This document shows, piece after piece, positions 33,880-42,552 of a DNA stretch of 64,000 nt. Position 1 is the stretch's first letter. Each line of letters begins with the position of its first letter. A model generated the notes under the pieces. It did not search any database, had not been told where the DNA came from, and saw only the letters and a program-made list of their open reading frames with translations. Source of the DNA: Nocardia colli (lineage in GTDB: Bacteria > Actinomycetota > Actinomycetes > Mycobacteriales > Mycobacteriaceae); assembly GCF_008704205.1 (NCBI RefSeq), contig NZ_VXLC01000015.1, forward strand, positions 248,001-312,000, given 5' to 3'. The position numbers were made by a program, and so were the translations under genes.

Positions 33880-34839
33880 GTGCTCGATAGCGACGACAGG
33901 GTGAAAGTGCCGACCCGGTCCGGCGAGCCGACCGGATGCGCGTTGATCTTCCCGGGGCAAGGCGCGCAGCGACCCGCCATGGGGGATCGATGGCGAGACA
34001 CGCCGCAATGGCGGATCGTCTGCGAGGTCTCCGAATGGACCGGCTACGACCTGGCCGAGCTGATGTTGCGCACCGGTGAACAACGTTTGCGCCGTACGGA
34101 TTCGGCGCAGTTGTCGGTCTTCACCATGTCGCTGATGGCCATGGACTATCTGACCGAGCACGGCATGGTCGGCCCGGTGCGCGCGTGCGCCGGGCACAGC
34201 CTGGGGGAGTACACGGCATTGGTGGCGGCGGGCGCGCTGACACCGGCGACCGGTGCGCGGCTCATCGCGGCGCGCGGCGCGGCGATGCGCGCGGCCACCC
34301 GGCAGCGACCGGGGACGATGGCCGCGGTCCTCGGCGCGGGCAGCGACACCGTCGAAGCGCTCACGGCCGCGGTCCGGGTCGCTGGCGCTCAGGTGTGGGT
34401 GGCCAATGTGAACGGGCCGCGGCAGGTTGTCGTGTCCGGCACCGTCGACGGGGTGGCGGCGGTGGCCGAGGAGGCCCGGAAATCCCGGCTGAAAATCGTG
34501 CGGATTCCCGTCGACGGCGCGTTCCACACGCCGCTCATGGCCGCCGCGGCACCGCCGTTGCGCGACGCGCTGGCCGCGGCCGAATTCCGGCCGAGCGGCA
34601 TTCAGGTGGTCGCGAATGTGGATGCGGGGCTGTACACCGCCGAGCGGTGGCGGGAGCTGGCCGAGCGGCAACTGACCGCGCCGGTGCGCTGGACCGCGGT
34701 GATCCGTCGACTGACCGACCTCGGCTGTGCGCGGCTGATCGAGGTCGGGCCGAGCCGGGTGCTCGCGAAATCCATCGGGCGCGGCGAGTCGGCACCGGCG
34801 GTGCGGTACTTCGGCTACCCAGGGGAGCTCGGCACATGA
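33880..34839 (+). CDS. Malonyl-CoA:ACP transacylase (FabD-like)
   Basis: 319 residues from GTG 33880; GTG 33901 is equally possible. FPGQGAQ at the N-terminus, nucleophile S107 in GHSLGEY, the QRPGTMAAVLG segment, and GAFHTPLM with the catalytic His are canonical. It loads malonyl onto the cluster ACPs. It is ATGA-coupled to the following acyltransferase and is divergent from the long leftward operon. A dedicated FabD in the cluster supports independence from primary fatty-acid synthesis. Confidence 0.88.
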   Translation: MLDSDDRVKVPTRSGEPTGCALIFPGQGAQRPAMGDRWRDTPQWRIVCEVSEWTGYDLAELMLRTGEQRLRRTDSAQLSVFTMSLMAMDYLTEHGMVGPVRACAGHSLGEYTALVAAGALTPATGARLIAARGAAMRAATRQRPGTMAAVLGAGSDTVEALTAAVRVAGAQVWVANVNGPRQVVVSGTVDGVAAVAEEARKSRLKIVRIPVDGAFHTPLMAAAAPPLRDALAAAEFRPSGIQVVANVDAGLYTAERWRELAERQLTAPVRWTAVIRRLTDLGCARLIEVGPSRVLAKSIGRGESAPAVRYFGYPGELGT

Positions 34840-36110
34840 AGCCGCGGCAACGGTGGGCGGACCATCGCCGGAATCGGCTGAGCGAGCTGGACTGTGTGCA
34901 TCTGCGCCTCGACAGCACCGGGCATCCGATGCACTGGATGCTCGGCTTGCAACTCGAACCCGGGGACCCGGTGACGCTCGAACAGTTGCGTGCGCGCGTG
35001 GCGAGTCGCGCTCGCGCGCACGAGATGTACCGGCTGTGCCTGCCGGAGCACTTGGGTCGGCGACCGAGATTTGTTCGGGCAGAGGTAGATCCGCGGGAAC
35101 GCGTGCAGGCGGCCGTGGTGCGCGACGGGGATGCGCTGTCGCGCTTGATAGAGCGGCTCATGGCCACGCCGATGACCCGTATCGCGCCGCTGTGGGACAT
35201 CATGTTGGTCGACGAGCAGGACCGGAGGAGCCAGACGGTCCTGCTGCGGGTGCAGCACTGCCTGAGCGACGGCTTGGCCGGGCCGGGCTTCGCCGCGCTG
35301 GTCGTGGACGCGACGGCCGCCGACTTCGCCAGATTCGTCACCGCGCCGCGGTTTCCGTTCACCCGGTCCCTCACCTGGCGGACCTGTATTGAGGTGCCGC
35401 GGCAATATCGCGCCGCGCGTACGGTGCGCCGAGTCGGGCGAGTGCTGCCGTTCCCGCCGCAGAACTGCGTGCGGCAGATCGCGACATTCGCCATTCCGCT
35501 GTCGCGGCTACGCCGGAACGCGGCCGTGGCCGCCGGGTCGAGCACCGAGTATCTGCTGGCGAGCGCCGCCGAGGCCTATCAGCGGGTGGCGTCACGCGGT
35601 CCGGGGGACGTCCTGCGAATCATGCTGCCGGTAACGCTCGACGAGGAGCTGCGCCACACCGGCAATGCCACCGCGTCGGCGTTCCTCGACCTGCATATGT
35701 CGGGCACACGGATGACCGATCGGGTCCGGGCGGTACGGGAGCAGCTGGCCGCCATCGACCCGGTGGCACAAGCCAGGGCGCTCGCCTCGGCCGGCGTGGA
35801 TTTGCAGTATCTGCCGTGGCGGGCGCAGACCAGGTTGATGGCGCGGATGGTGCGCGACACCTGCCAGCTCAGCGTGAGCATCACGCCGGGATTTGCCCGG
35901 CAGCACAGGATATTCGGCCGTGCCGTGACCGGCACGTTGCCGCTGTCGCCGCTGATGGCCGACGAACTCATGGTCACCACCCTGATCCTGCGTGATCAGT
36001 TGAGCGTCGGCGTGGTCGCCGATCCGCGGGTATTGCCCTGTGCGCTGGCAGAATTCGCCGATGAACTGCGGGAGCTGCTGTTCGAGGCCGGTGAACCGTT
36101 GTCGCGGTAG
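34836..36110 (+). CDS. WS/DGAT-like acyltransferase
   Basis: 424 residues, near the usual 440-460 for wax-ester synthase/diacylglycerol acyltransferases. The condensation-domain-like active site HHxxxDG reads QHCLSDG, with H141 (the catalytic second His) and D145 present and the first His replaced by Gln. The C-terminal half has the family's conserved LPLSP and LILRDQLSVGVVADP segments. It could transfer an ACP- or CoA-bound acyl chain to an alcohol or amine. Its coupling to fabD suggests a product-releasing or ester/amide-forming step. Confidence 0.75.
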   Translation: MKPRQRWADHRRNRLSELDCVHLRLDSTGHPMHWMLGLQLEPGDPVTLEQLRARVASRARAHEMYRLCLPEHLGRRPRFVRAEVDPRERVQAAVVRDGDALSRLIERLMATPMTRIAPLWDIMLVDEQDRRSQTVLLRVQHCLSDGLAGPGFAALVVDATAADFARFVTAPRFPFTRSLTWRTCIEVPRQYRAARTVRRVGRVLPFPPQNCVRQIATFAIPLSRLRRNAAVAAGSSTEYLLASAAEAYQRVASRGPGDVLRIMLPVTLDEELRHTGNATASAFLDLHMSGTRMTDRVRAVREQLAAIDPVAQARALASAGVDLQYLPWRAQTRLMARMVRDTCQLSVSITPGFARQHRIFGRAVTGTLPLSPLMADELMVTTLILRDQLSVGVVADPRVLPCALAEFADELRELLFEAGEPLSR

Positions 36111-36115
36111 CCGAT

Positions 36116-37240
36116 TCATGGGTTCCAGCGGGTGATCTCCGAGATCACCGCGTTCTCCGGCAGCGCGCGCACCATGGCGTTGCGCACGGCGGTGCCGAAC
36201 CTGGTGCGGCGCAACATCACCGGAATCAACCACCGCGACCGATTCTGCACCGCGTCGACCCTGGCGCGGCGACGGAGCACGTAGCGCCGCAGCGCGTCGG
36301 GCACCTGGGCCGCCTCGACCTTCGACAGCTCCTCGGCCAGGACCAGCGCGGACTCCATCGCCATCGACGCGCCGACACCCGCCGTCGGCAGGAAGGCCGC
36401 GCCCGCGTCGCCGAGGAGCACCACTCGGCCGAACCGCCAGTCCCGCATGCGCAGATCGGCCAGATCGAAACAGCCGACCCGGTCGAGGTCGTCGAGCGCG
36501 TCGAGCATCCAATCCCGCTGCCCGGCAACGCCGTACAGTCGATCGCGAAGCTGCGCCGGGGTCGCGGGGGCGTCCGTGGCGCGCAGCGCGGCCGCGCAGC
36601 CGACCGGTCCGGTGGTCGGGTTGTAGCCGAAATATCGTGCAGTGCCCCAGAACTCGTGCGATTCGTCGGGCGCGACGCCGATGCCCCGCGTCCACCAGGT
36701 CCACAGCCGCAGACCCGTGCGGCGCATCGGCACGTCACCCGCGACCAGTCCGCGGAGGCCGGAATCGATGCCGTCCGCGCCGACCACCACGTCGAATTCG
36801 GCGCTCGCACCGTCGTCGAAGCGGGCGAGGACCACGTGCCCGTCCTGTTCGATACTCGTCACGGTCCGGGCCATCTGCACCTCGGTGCCCCCGGCGTAGG
36901 ATCCGAGCAGCTCGATCAGCTCGGCTCGGCGCAGCGCGCGCGGGACACCGTCACCGAGGTGGCCGCGAAAGTCGAAGTCGCGCAACCGGGCACCGCCGTC
37001 GACGTGCGTCGAGTAGGTATTGATCGGGACCGTGAGCGCGTCGAACCGGCGGCCCAGGCCCAGATGCTCGACCACCAGGCGGCCCATCGGCCACAGCGTG
37101 ATCACATATCCGACGTCCCCGTACCGCGCCACCCGCTCCACGACCGTCGGTTCGATTCCGTTGCACCGCAACGCCGCGGCCAGGGTCAGGCCCGCGATGC
37201 CACCGCCGACGATCAGGACTCGCGGCGCGCTCGTCCTCAT
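36116..37240 (-). CDS. FAD-dependent monooxygenase (class A), second copy
   Basis: 374 residues from the ATG of MRTSAPR; longer frames lack support. FAD motifs GGGIAGLTLAAAL, VVGADGIDSG and LGDAGAAFLPTAGVGAS match the paralogue at 30358-31407, with similar overall plan including WTWWTRG versus WWWWAHR. Both may hydroxylate the same scaffold at different positions. It is convergent with the acyltransferase gene (5 bases between stops) and divergent from the small ACP. Confidence 0.87.
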   Translation of the reverse strand: MRTSAPRVLIVGGGIAGLTLAAALRCNGIEPTVVERVARYGDVGYVITLWPMGRLVVEHLGLGRRFDALTVPINTYSTHVDGGARLRDFDFRGHLGDGVPRALRRAELIELLGSYAGGTEVQMARTVTSIEQDGHVVLARFDDGASAEFDVVVGADGIDSGLRGLVAGDVPMRRTGLRLWTWWTRGIGVAPDESHEFWGTARYFGYNPTTGPVGCAAALRATDAPATPAQLRDRLYGVAGQRDWMLDALDDLDRVGCFDLADLRMRDWRFGRVVLLGDAGAAFLPTAGVGASMAMESALVLAEELSKVEAAQVPDALRRYVLRRRARVDAVQNRSRWLIPVMLRRTRFGTAVRNAMVRALPENAVISEITRWNP

Positions 37241-37387
37241 GGCGGCGAGTCTATTTCGGCGAGGCGATGGGCTCATCGGCCGAACGTTGATCTGTGCTCG
37301 ACGCCGGTCGCAACCACGCCGTTCGTTGAGACCCACTCGGATCATTCGATCCAAGACCCCTCCGGCACCGGTCATTACGCTCGAATC

Positions 37388-37654
37388 GTGTCCGATCACA
37401 CGCTGCCGATCGTGCTCGATATCTTCGAGACCGACCTCGGCATGGACGTCCGGCAACCCGATCCCGGGACCATCCTGCTCGGCGACCTGGGCTTCGATTC
37501 GGTCGCCGTCGCGATCGGGACCGTTGCCATCGAGGAACGCCTCGGTGTCCGGTTGACCGTGCGTCAGTTGCTTTCCTGCTGGACGGTCGCCGACATCGTC
37601 GAAGCCGTCGACGCAGCGTTGCCGGTCGCGGCGCCCGACTACCGCGGCGAGTAG
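37388..37654 (+). CDS. Free acyl carrier protein
   Basis: 88 residues from GTG. Classic ACP four-helix pattern with S38 in GDLGFDSVAVA, followed by EERLGVRL and a TVADIVEAVD final helix. It is a second carrier in addition to the zinc-ribbon ACP. Its gene lies at the right end of the cluster, between the monooxygenase and the GntR gene (stops 8 bases apart). It should be modified by the cluster AcpS. Confidence 0.85.
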   Translation: MSDHTLPIVLDIFETDLGMDVRQPDPGTILLGDLGFDSVAVAIGTVAIEERLGVRLTVRQLLSCWTVADIVEAVDAALPVAAPDYRGE

Positions 37655-37661
37655 GCGCGGG

Positions 37662-38348
37662 TCAGTCGTGCAGCGCGGCGAGCATGCGCTCTTTGCCGGA
37701 AAGGATGTGGGCCTCCATCAGCCGGCCCGCGGTCACGGTATCGCCGGCGGCGATGGTGTCCAGGATTTCGCCGTGCTGGCAGTTGGAAACGGTTCGGGCG
37801 GCGTCGGATTCGAGGCCGTGGCGGCGGAACAGGTGCAGTTCCTTGGAGACGTCGTCGTAGAGATCGGCCAGGCGGGGATTGCCGGACAGGGCGACCAGGG
37901 TGCGGTGCAGGTCGACATTGCGCGGGTAGTAGTCGTCGACCGCGGGGACGGCGGCTTGCAGCTGTTCGACCTTGGCGCGCAGCTCGGTCAGTTGCTCGGG
38001 GGTGATGCGTTCGGCGGCGAGGCGACCGGCCAGGCCGAACAGGCTGGCGCGGATGTCGTAGAGCTGGGCGGCCTCGGCGACCGAGACCTCACGCACGAAC
38101 ATCCCTCTGTTGGTGCGGAATTCGACGAGCTTGCCGCGTTCGAGTTGGCGCAGCGCCTCGCGCACCGGGCCGCGGCTGACGCCGAGCCGCGCGGCGAGTG
38201 AGGACTCGTTGATCCGGTCGCCGCCGCTGAGCGCGCCCGCGATGATCAGCTGCTCGAGTTCCTCGGCGATCACCTGCAGGAGCGAACTGGACTGATGTTC
38301 GGCCACTCGCCGTTGCAGTGCGGTCATCGCCTGCGTCTGTTCGGTCAT
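37662..38348 (-). CDS. GntR/FadR-family (FCD) transcriptional regulator
   Basis: 228 residues from ATG with GAGGGAG upstream. A winged-helix GntR domain spans about 20-85 (SLLQVIAEELEQL, INESSLAARLGVSRGPVREALRQL, LVEFRTNRGMFVREVS). The FCD effector domain follows with metal-ligand pattern D-x3-H (VDLHRTL) and H residues near EILDTIAAG and MEAHI. Regulators of this type control sugar-acid and carboxylate catabolism. It is divergent from the enolase-superfamily/transporter operon and probably represses it. Confidence 0.88.
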   Translation of the reverse strand: MTEQTQAMTALQRRVAEHQSSSLLQVIAEELEQLIIAGALSGGDRINESSLAARLGVSRGPVREALRQLERGKLVEFRTNRGMFVREVSVAEAAQLYDIRASLFGLAGRLAAERITPEQLTELRAKVEQLQAAVPAVDDYYPRNVDLHRTLVALSGNPRLADLYDDVSKELHLFRRHGLESDAARTVSNCQHGEILDTIAAGDTVTAGRLMEAHILSGKERMLAALHD

Positions 38349-38414
38349 CACCGTCGCTCCCTCGCCCACACCCGCCAACAGCTCCGCAGTTTCGCATAGT
38401 GAACAGTCAATTGC

Positions 38415-38437
38415 AAATCGTTGACAGTTGACGATTT
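38415..38437. promoter_or_regulatory. Candidate GntR operator overlapping a -35-like box
   Basis: Arms AAATCGT and ACGATTT, 7 bases each and perfect complements, flank TGACAGTTG in the 139-base divergent region. A TTGACA at 38421 lies inside and could be the -35 for the catabolic operon, with a weak CAGACT-like -10 near 38445. Binding by the GntR protein is inferred from position and symmetry. Confidence 0.4.
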
Positions 38438-38487
38438 CCGCGCGCAGACTCACTGCACCGTCCACAAGTGAGAAGAAGGAGGACGGA

Positions 38488-39603
38488 ATGCAGATCAAAG
38501 ACATCCGGGCCAGCGTGCACACCACCTCGATCGACGTACCGCTATTGAGCGAGCGGGTCGACGGCTACGGCCGCGAGGAGCAGCGCGAGTTCGTGTTCTG
38601 CGAGGTGGAGACCGACGAGGGCCTGACCGGCGTCGCCCTGACGGGGCACTTCTTGGCCAGGGCGGTGGTGGTCGCGCTGGAGCGGCACTTCCTGCCCGCG
38701 GTGGTCGATATGGATCCGCGCGAAGTCGAGGCGATTCATCAGAAGGTCTGGCGGACCTTGAATCCGCGCACCATGACGGGCGTCGTGTCGAGTGCCCTTT
38801 CGCTGCTGGACATCGCGCTGTGGGATATCCAGGGCAAGGCGGCCGGGCGCTCGGTCGCCAGTCTGCTCGGTGGCGCGCGCACCGAGGTTCCGGTGTATGT
38901 GACGTTCGGCTTCCCGCAGTACGACCGCGAAACCCTCTGTGCCGCAGCGCAACTGCAACTAGACCAAGGCGTCACCGCGTTGAAGCTGGTGGTCGCGGTG
39001 GACCAGGGTGGCTGGCGCGAGGACGCGGTGCGCATCCACGCGGTCCGCGCCGCGGTCGGCCCCGACATCGATCTGATGATCGACGCCAACTACCTGTTCA
39101 CCCCTACCGAGGCCGCGTGCCTGTGCCGCGCCGTCGAGGACGCGAACCTGACCTGGTTCGAGGAGCCGCTGCACCAGAACGACGCCCGGGCGCTGGCGGA
39201 TCTGCGGCGGCACACCAGGATTCCGCTGGCCGCCGGGCAGATGGAAGGGCATCGATGGCGGCTGCGTGAACTGGTCGAGCACCAAGCCGTGGACATCCTG
39301 CAACCCAATGTCTGCTACTGCGGCGGGTTCACCGAGGCCCGCAAGGCCGCGCATCTCGCGCAGATCTACAACCTGCCGCTCGCGCACGGCGGCGGCTGGC
39401 CGCTGTTCAACCTGCACACGCTGGCCGGGCTGATGAACGGCTGGATTCTCGAATGGCACCTCGGCATGGTGCAGGTCGGCGAACTGCTGTTCCCGGACGC
39501 CCCTAAACCGGTGGACGGACGAATCACCGTGCCGGACAAGCCAGGTCTAGGCCTGACGGTCGATCGCGCGGCGTTGCGCGACACCCTCGTTCGTGATCTG
39601 TGA
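38488..39603 (+). CDS. Mandelate racemase/enolase-superfamily sugar-acid dehydratase
   Basis: 371 residues from ATG after AAGGAGG. The N-terminal capping domain precedes a TIM barrel with TALKLVV (Lys strand), MIDANYLF and FEEPL metal ligands, an AAGQMEG segment and LAHGGGWP with the catalytic His. Lys and His bases place it in the mandelate-racemase subgroup; many members dehydrate aldonic or aldaric acids. It is the first gene of an operon with a carboxylate symporter and D-tartrate dehydratase-like enzyme, so its substrate is likely a related sugar acid. Confidence 0.85.
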   Translation: MQIKDIRASVHTTSIDVPLLSERVDGYGREEQREFVFCEVETDEGLTGVALTGHFLARAVVVALERHFLPAVVDMDPREVEAIHQKVWRTLNPRTMTGVVSSALSLLDIALWDIQGKAAGRSVASLLGGARTEVPVYVTFGFPQYDRETLCAAAQLQLDQGVTALKLVVAVDQGGWREDAVRIHAVRAAVGPDIDLMIDANYLFTPTEAACLCRAVEDANLTWFEEPLHQNDARALADLRRHTRIPLAAGQMEGHRWRLRELVEHQAVDILQPNVCYCGGFTEARKAAHLAQIYNLPLAHGGGWPLFNLHTLAGLMNGWILEWHLGMVQVGELLFPDAPKPVDGRITVPDKPGLGLTVDRAALRDTLVRDL

Positions 39604-39618
39604 TGTGCGGCGATTCCC

Positions 39619-40953
39619 ATGAGCGACACAGCAATCGCGGCCACGCCGGAGTCGACGACCTCGCATCCCCGGTGGCGCAGGCTGGCCACCAACACCAGCT
39701 TCCAGGTGCTGGTCGCGGCGATCCTCGCGGCCGTCTTCGGCATCGTCGCGCCGGACGCGGCGGCGAGCATGCAGCCGATCGCGAAGGCGTTCATCGCGCT
39801 GATCCAGATGCTCATCGCGCCGATCGTCTTCCTGGTGATGGTCACCGGGATCGTCGCGACCGGCGGGATGAAGGCGGTGGGCCGGATCGCGGCGCGGGCG
39901 CTGCTCTACTTCGAGATCGTCACCACGGTGGGCATGCTGCTCGGGCTGCTCGCGGTGAACCTGTTCCGGCCCGGCGCCGGGGTCGCGCCGCCGGCGCACG
40001 CCTCCGGTGACCTGTCCAGCTATGTGAACGGCGGCGCGGACCACAACTCGTTCGGCGAATTCCTCTCGGAGATGGTGCCGGACAATGCGGTCAACGCGTT
40101 CGCCACCGGCAGCATCATCCAGGTGCTGATCTTCGCGGTGCTCTTCGCCATCGCGTTGATCAAGCTGCCGGATCGGATCTCCCAGCCGATCGTGGACGGC
40201 TGCGCCAAGCTCAGCGACGTGTTCTTCCGGATGATCGGCATGATCATGCTGCTCGCCCCGATCGGCACCTTCGGCGCGGTGGCGGCGACGGTCGGCAAGT
40301 ACGGGCCGGAAACCCTTACCGCACTGATGAAGCTGGTGGCGGTCTCCGCGATCGCGCTGGTGGTCTTCGTCGTGGTGATCCTCGGCGGGGTCTCGCTGCT
40401 CGCGGGCTTCTCGCTGTGGCGGCTGATCAAGGTGCTGCGTAAGGAGTTCGCGGTGGTGCTCGGCACCTCGTCCTCGGAAGCCGTACTGCCGCAACTGATG
40501 CAACGACTGGAGCAGGTCGGCTGCCGTCGCAGCGTGATCGGTCTCGTTGTGCCGACCGGGTTCTCGTTCAACCTGGACGGGGTGGCGGTCGTGGTGCCGA
40601 TCTGCGTGGTCTTCATCGGCCAGGTGTATGGCATCCCGCTCGGCTTCGGCGATCAGCTCGGGTTGTTCCTGATCTTCCTGGTGCTGTCCAAAGGCACTGC
40701 CGGAGTGAGCGGTTCGGCCTTCATCACGCTGGCCAACACGGTGGCCGCGACCAGCCTGGTGCCCGTCGCCGGACTCGCCCTCGTGCTCTCGGTCGACCGG
40801 TTCCTGTCGCTGATGCGCGCTTTGACCAATGTCCTCGGCAACGCGGTCGCGACGGTCGTCATCGCGCGGTGGGAACCCGACGGCCTCGACCGCGAACTCG
40901 CCGCTCGAACCATCGGGCTGTCCCGCCCGAAAACCACAGTAGGAGAGAAGTAA
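39619..40953 (+). CDS. Dicarboxylate/amino-acid:cation symporter (DctA/GltP type)
   Basis: 444 residues with the DAACS layout: eight membrane helices plus two re-entrant hairpins. Visible hallmarks are the Ser-rich LGTSSSEAVLPQ hairpin (about 280) and PTGFSFNLDG (about 312), followed by SKGTAGVSGSAF (about 355). It imports C4-dicarboxylates or similar acids with protons or sodium. The TAA stop shares a base with the ATG of the next gene. In this operon tartrate or a related hydroxy-diacid is the likely cargo. Confidence 0.9.
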   Translation: MSDTAIAATPESTTSHPRWRRLATNTSFQVLVAAILAAVFGIVAPDAAASMQPIAKAFIALIQMLIAPIVFLVMVTGIVATGGMKAVGRIAARALLYFEIVTTVGMLLGLLAVNLFRPGAGVAPPAHASGDLSSYVNGGADHNSFGEFLSEMVPDNAVNAFATGSIIQVLIFAVLFAIALIKLPDRISQPIVDGCAKLSDVFFRMIGMIMLLAPIGTFGAVAATVGKYGPETLTALMKLVAVSAIALVVFVVVILGGVSLLAGFSLWRLIKVLRKEFAVVLGTSSSEAVLPQLMQRLEQVGCRRSVIGLVVPTGFSFNLDGVAVVVPICVVFIGQVYGIPLGFGDQLGLFLIFLVLSKGTAGVSGSAFITLANTVAATSLVPVAGLALVLSVDRFLSLMRALTNVLGNAVATVVIARWEPDGLDRELAARTIGLSRPKTTVGEK

Positions 40954-42128
40954 TGCCCCGAATCGTCGCTATCCACGAGGGTGTCGTACCGATCAGTTCC
41001 TCGATGAGCAACGCGTTCATCGACTTCAGTGCGATGGACTGCTCCATCGTCGCGGTGGTCAGTGACGTGATCCGGGACGGCGCACCGGTCGTCGGCTACG
41101 GCTTCAACTCCAACGGCCGCTACAGCGCGGGAGAGATCTTGCGCCGCCGCATCATTCCGCGATTGATGCAGGCCGACCCGGACGAACTGCTGACCGAAGA
41201 CGGCGCCGCCATCGATCCGGCGGTGGCGTGGAATCTCATGCTGCGCAACGAGAAACCGGGCGGGCACGGCGAACGGTCGGTCGCGGTCGGCGTGGTCGAC
41301 ATGGCGCTGTTCGATCTTGCCGCCAAGCTCGCCGGGCTGCCGCTATACAAGTGGCTCACCCGGCACTACGGGCTCGGCGCGCCGGATGACGACGTGTTCG
41401 TCTACGCGGCCGGCGGCTACTACGCGCCGAACAAGGGACTGACCCAGCTCCAGGAGGAGATGCGCGGCTTCCTCGACCAGGGCTACGACGTGGTGAAGAT
41501 GAAGATCGGCGGCGCGAGCCTGGCCGACGACGTCAAACGAGTCGAGGCGGTGCTCGACGTGCTCGACGGCGACGGATCGCGGCTGGCCGTGGACGCCAAC
41601 GGCCGATTCGACCTCGACACCGCGCTCGAGTACGGCCGCGCGCTCGCCCCGTACGGCCTGTTCTGGTATGAGGAACCCGGCGACCCGCTCGACTTCGCCC
41701 TGCACGCGACGCTGTCCGAGCGATACCCCGGCCCGCTGGCCACCGGCGAGAACCTCTTCTCGCTGCCGGACGCCCGCAACCTCATCCGCTACGGCGGCAT
41801 GCGCCCGGACCGCGACTACCTCCAGTTCGACCCGGTGCTCGGCTACGGCCTGGTCGAATACCTGCGGATCCAGGACATGCTGCGGCAGCACGGCTGGTCC
41901 TCGCGCCGCTGCATCCCGCACGGCGGCCACCAGTTCTCCCTGCACATCGCCGCGGCGCTGCGGCTCGGCGGCAACGAGTCCTATCCCGGCGAGTTCCAGC
42001 CGACCGGCGGTTTCGCCGACGCCGCCGTGATCGGGCACAGCCGGCTGCGGCTCACCGACACACCCGGCATCGGCTTCGAAGACAAGGCTGAACTGCACCG
42101 AGTCTTCCGGGCGCTGCACACGGGGTAG
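40953..42128 (+). CDS. tarD: D(-)-tartrate dehydratase-like enolase-superfamily enzyme
   Basis: 391 residues, start overlapping the symporter stop (TAATG) behind an AGGAGAG site. The N-terminal SNAFIDFSAMDCSIVAVVSDV segment (first 20 residues of it shown in part as SNAFIDFSAMDCSI), GYGFNSNGRY, EKPGGHGERSVAVG, VKMKIGG with the catalytic Lys, MRPDRDYLQFDPV and IPHGGHQ with the catalytic His all match my memory of the Bradyrhizobium D-tartrate dehydratase. It would convert D-tartrate to oxaloacetate. Another sugar acid of similar stereochemistry remains possible. Confidence 0.8.
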   Translation: MPRIVAIHEGVVPISSSMSNAFIDFSAMDCSIVAVVSDVIRDGAPVVGYGFNSNGRYSAGEILRRRIIPRLMQADPDELLTEDGAAIDPAVAWNLMLRNEKPGGHGERSVAVGVVDMALFDLAAKLAGLPLYKWLTRHYGLGAPDDDVFVYAAGGYYAPNKGLTQLQEEMRGFLDQGYDVVKMKIGGASLADDVKRVEAVLDVLDGDGSRLAVDANGRFDLDTALEYGRALAPYGLFWYEEPGDPLDFALHATLSERYPGPLATGENLFSLPDARNLIRYGGMRPDRDYLQFDPVLGYGLVEYLRIQDMLRQHGWSSRRCIPHGGHQFSLHIAAALRLGGNESYPGEFQPTGGFADAAVIGHSRLRLTDTPGIGFEDKAELHRVFRALHTG

Positions 42129-42552
42129 CGCCTCCCCGCCACTGGGCCGCCGACCGGTTAAGATCAACGCGGCCCATGTGGACGTGGCGGCGTCCCTGGG
42201 TGTACGGGGAAGTGGCCCGCCCAGCGACAGATCGACCTTCCGTTGGGCGGGCCACACACCGGAACCGCCCTCCTGCTCGCGCGCCGCTGAACGTGTTGTG
42301 GCGCAGCGGTCGACCCGCGTCGACGATTCCCTTCCGCGGCCGTATTGACCGATCGCCGAAGCACATTCGTGCCCCACCACGCCCGTTTCGCCTGGTTGGG
42401 GCGCCGTGCATGTGCACTATTGCCGATCGGAATCTTTCTGAACTATGTCAATGGTGGCTGTCTGGGTCGCAGTGGTGTGCTCGTTCCAGACGACGCGGTC
42501 GATAGTTCTCGGCTGCCGTCGTGCCGTTCGAACACACGAGAGGAGCCGATTC
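42129..42552. other. Intergenic region (424 bases) with a strong hairpin
   Basis: No convincing coding frame was found between the tarD-like gene and the secreted hydrolases. Apart from the hairpin at 42212-42255, the region holds the promoter area of the next gene; a GAGAGGAG ribosome site ends it at 42538-42546. Confidence 0.6.
42212..42255 (+). terminator. 12-bp perfect hairpin, candidate terminator
   Basis: GTGGCCCGCCCA and TGGGCGGGCCAC are exact complements separated by a 20-base loop. It starts 84 bases downstream of the tarD-like stop. No run of T follows, so it may be an actinobacterial I-shaped terminator or a structured RNA element. Confidence 0.5.

Noticed and set aside
9361-37654. 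Primary fatty-acid or mycolate synthesis locus
   Set aside because: CLF-like subunits, aminotransferases, radical SAM enzyme, AfsA, monooxygenases and an exporter do not belong to primary FAS-II loci.
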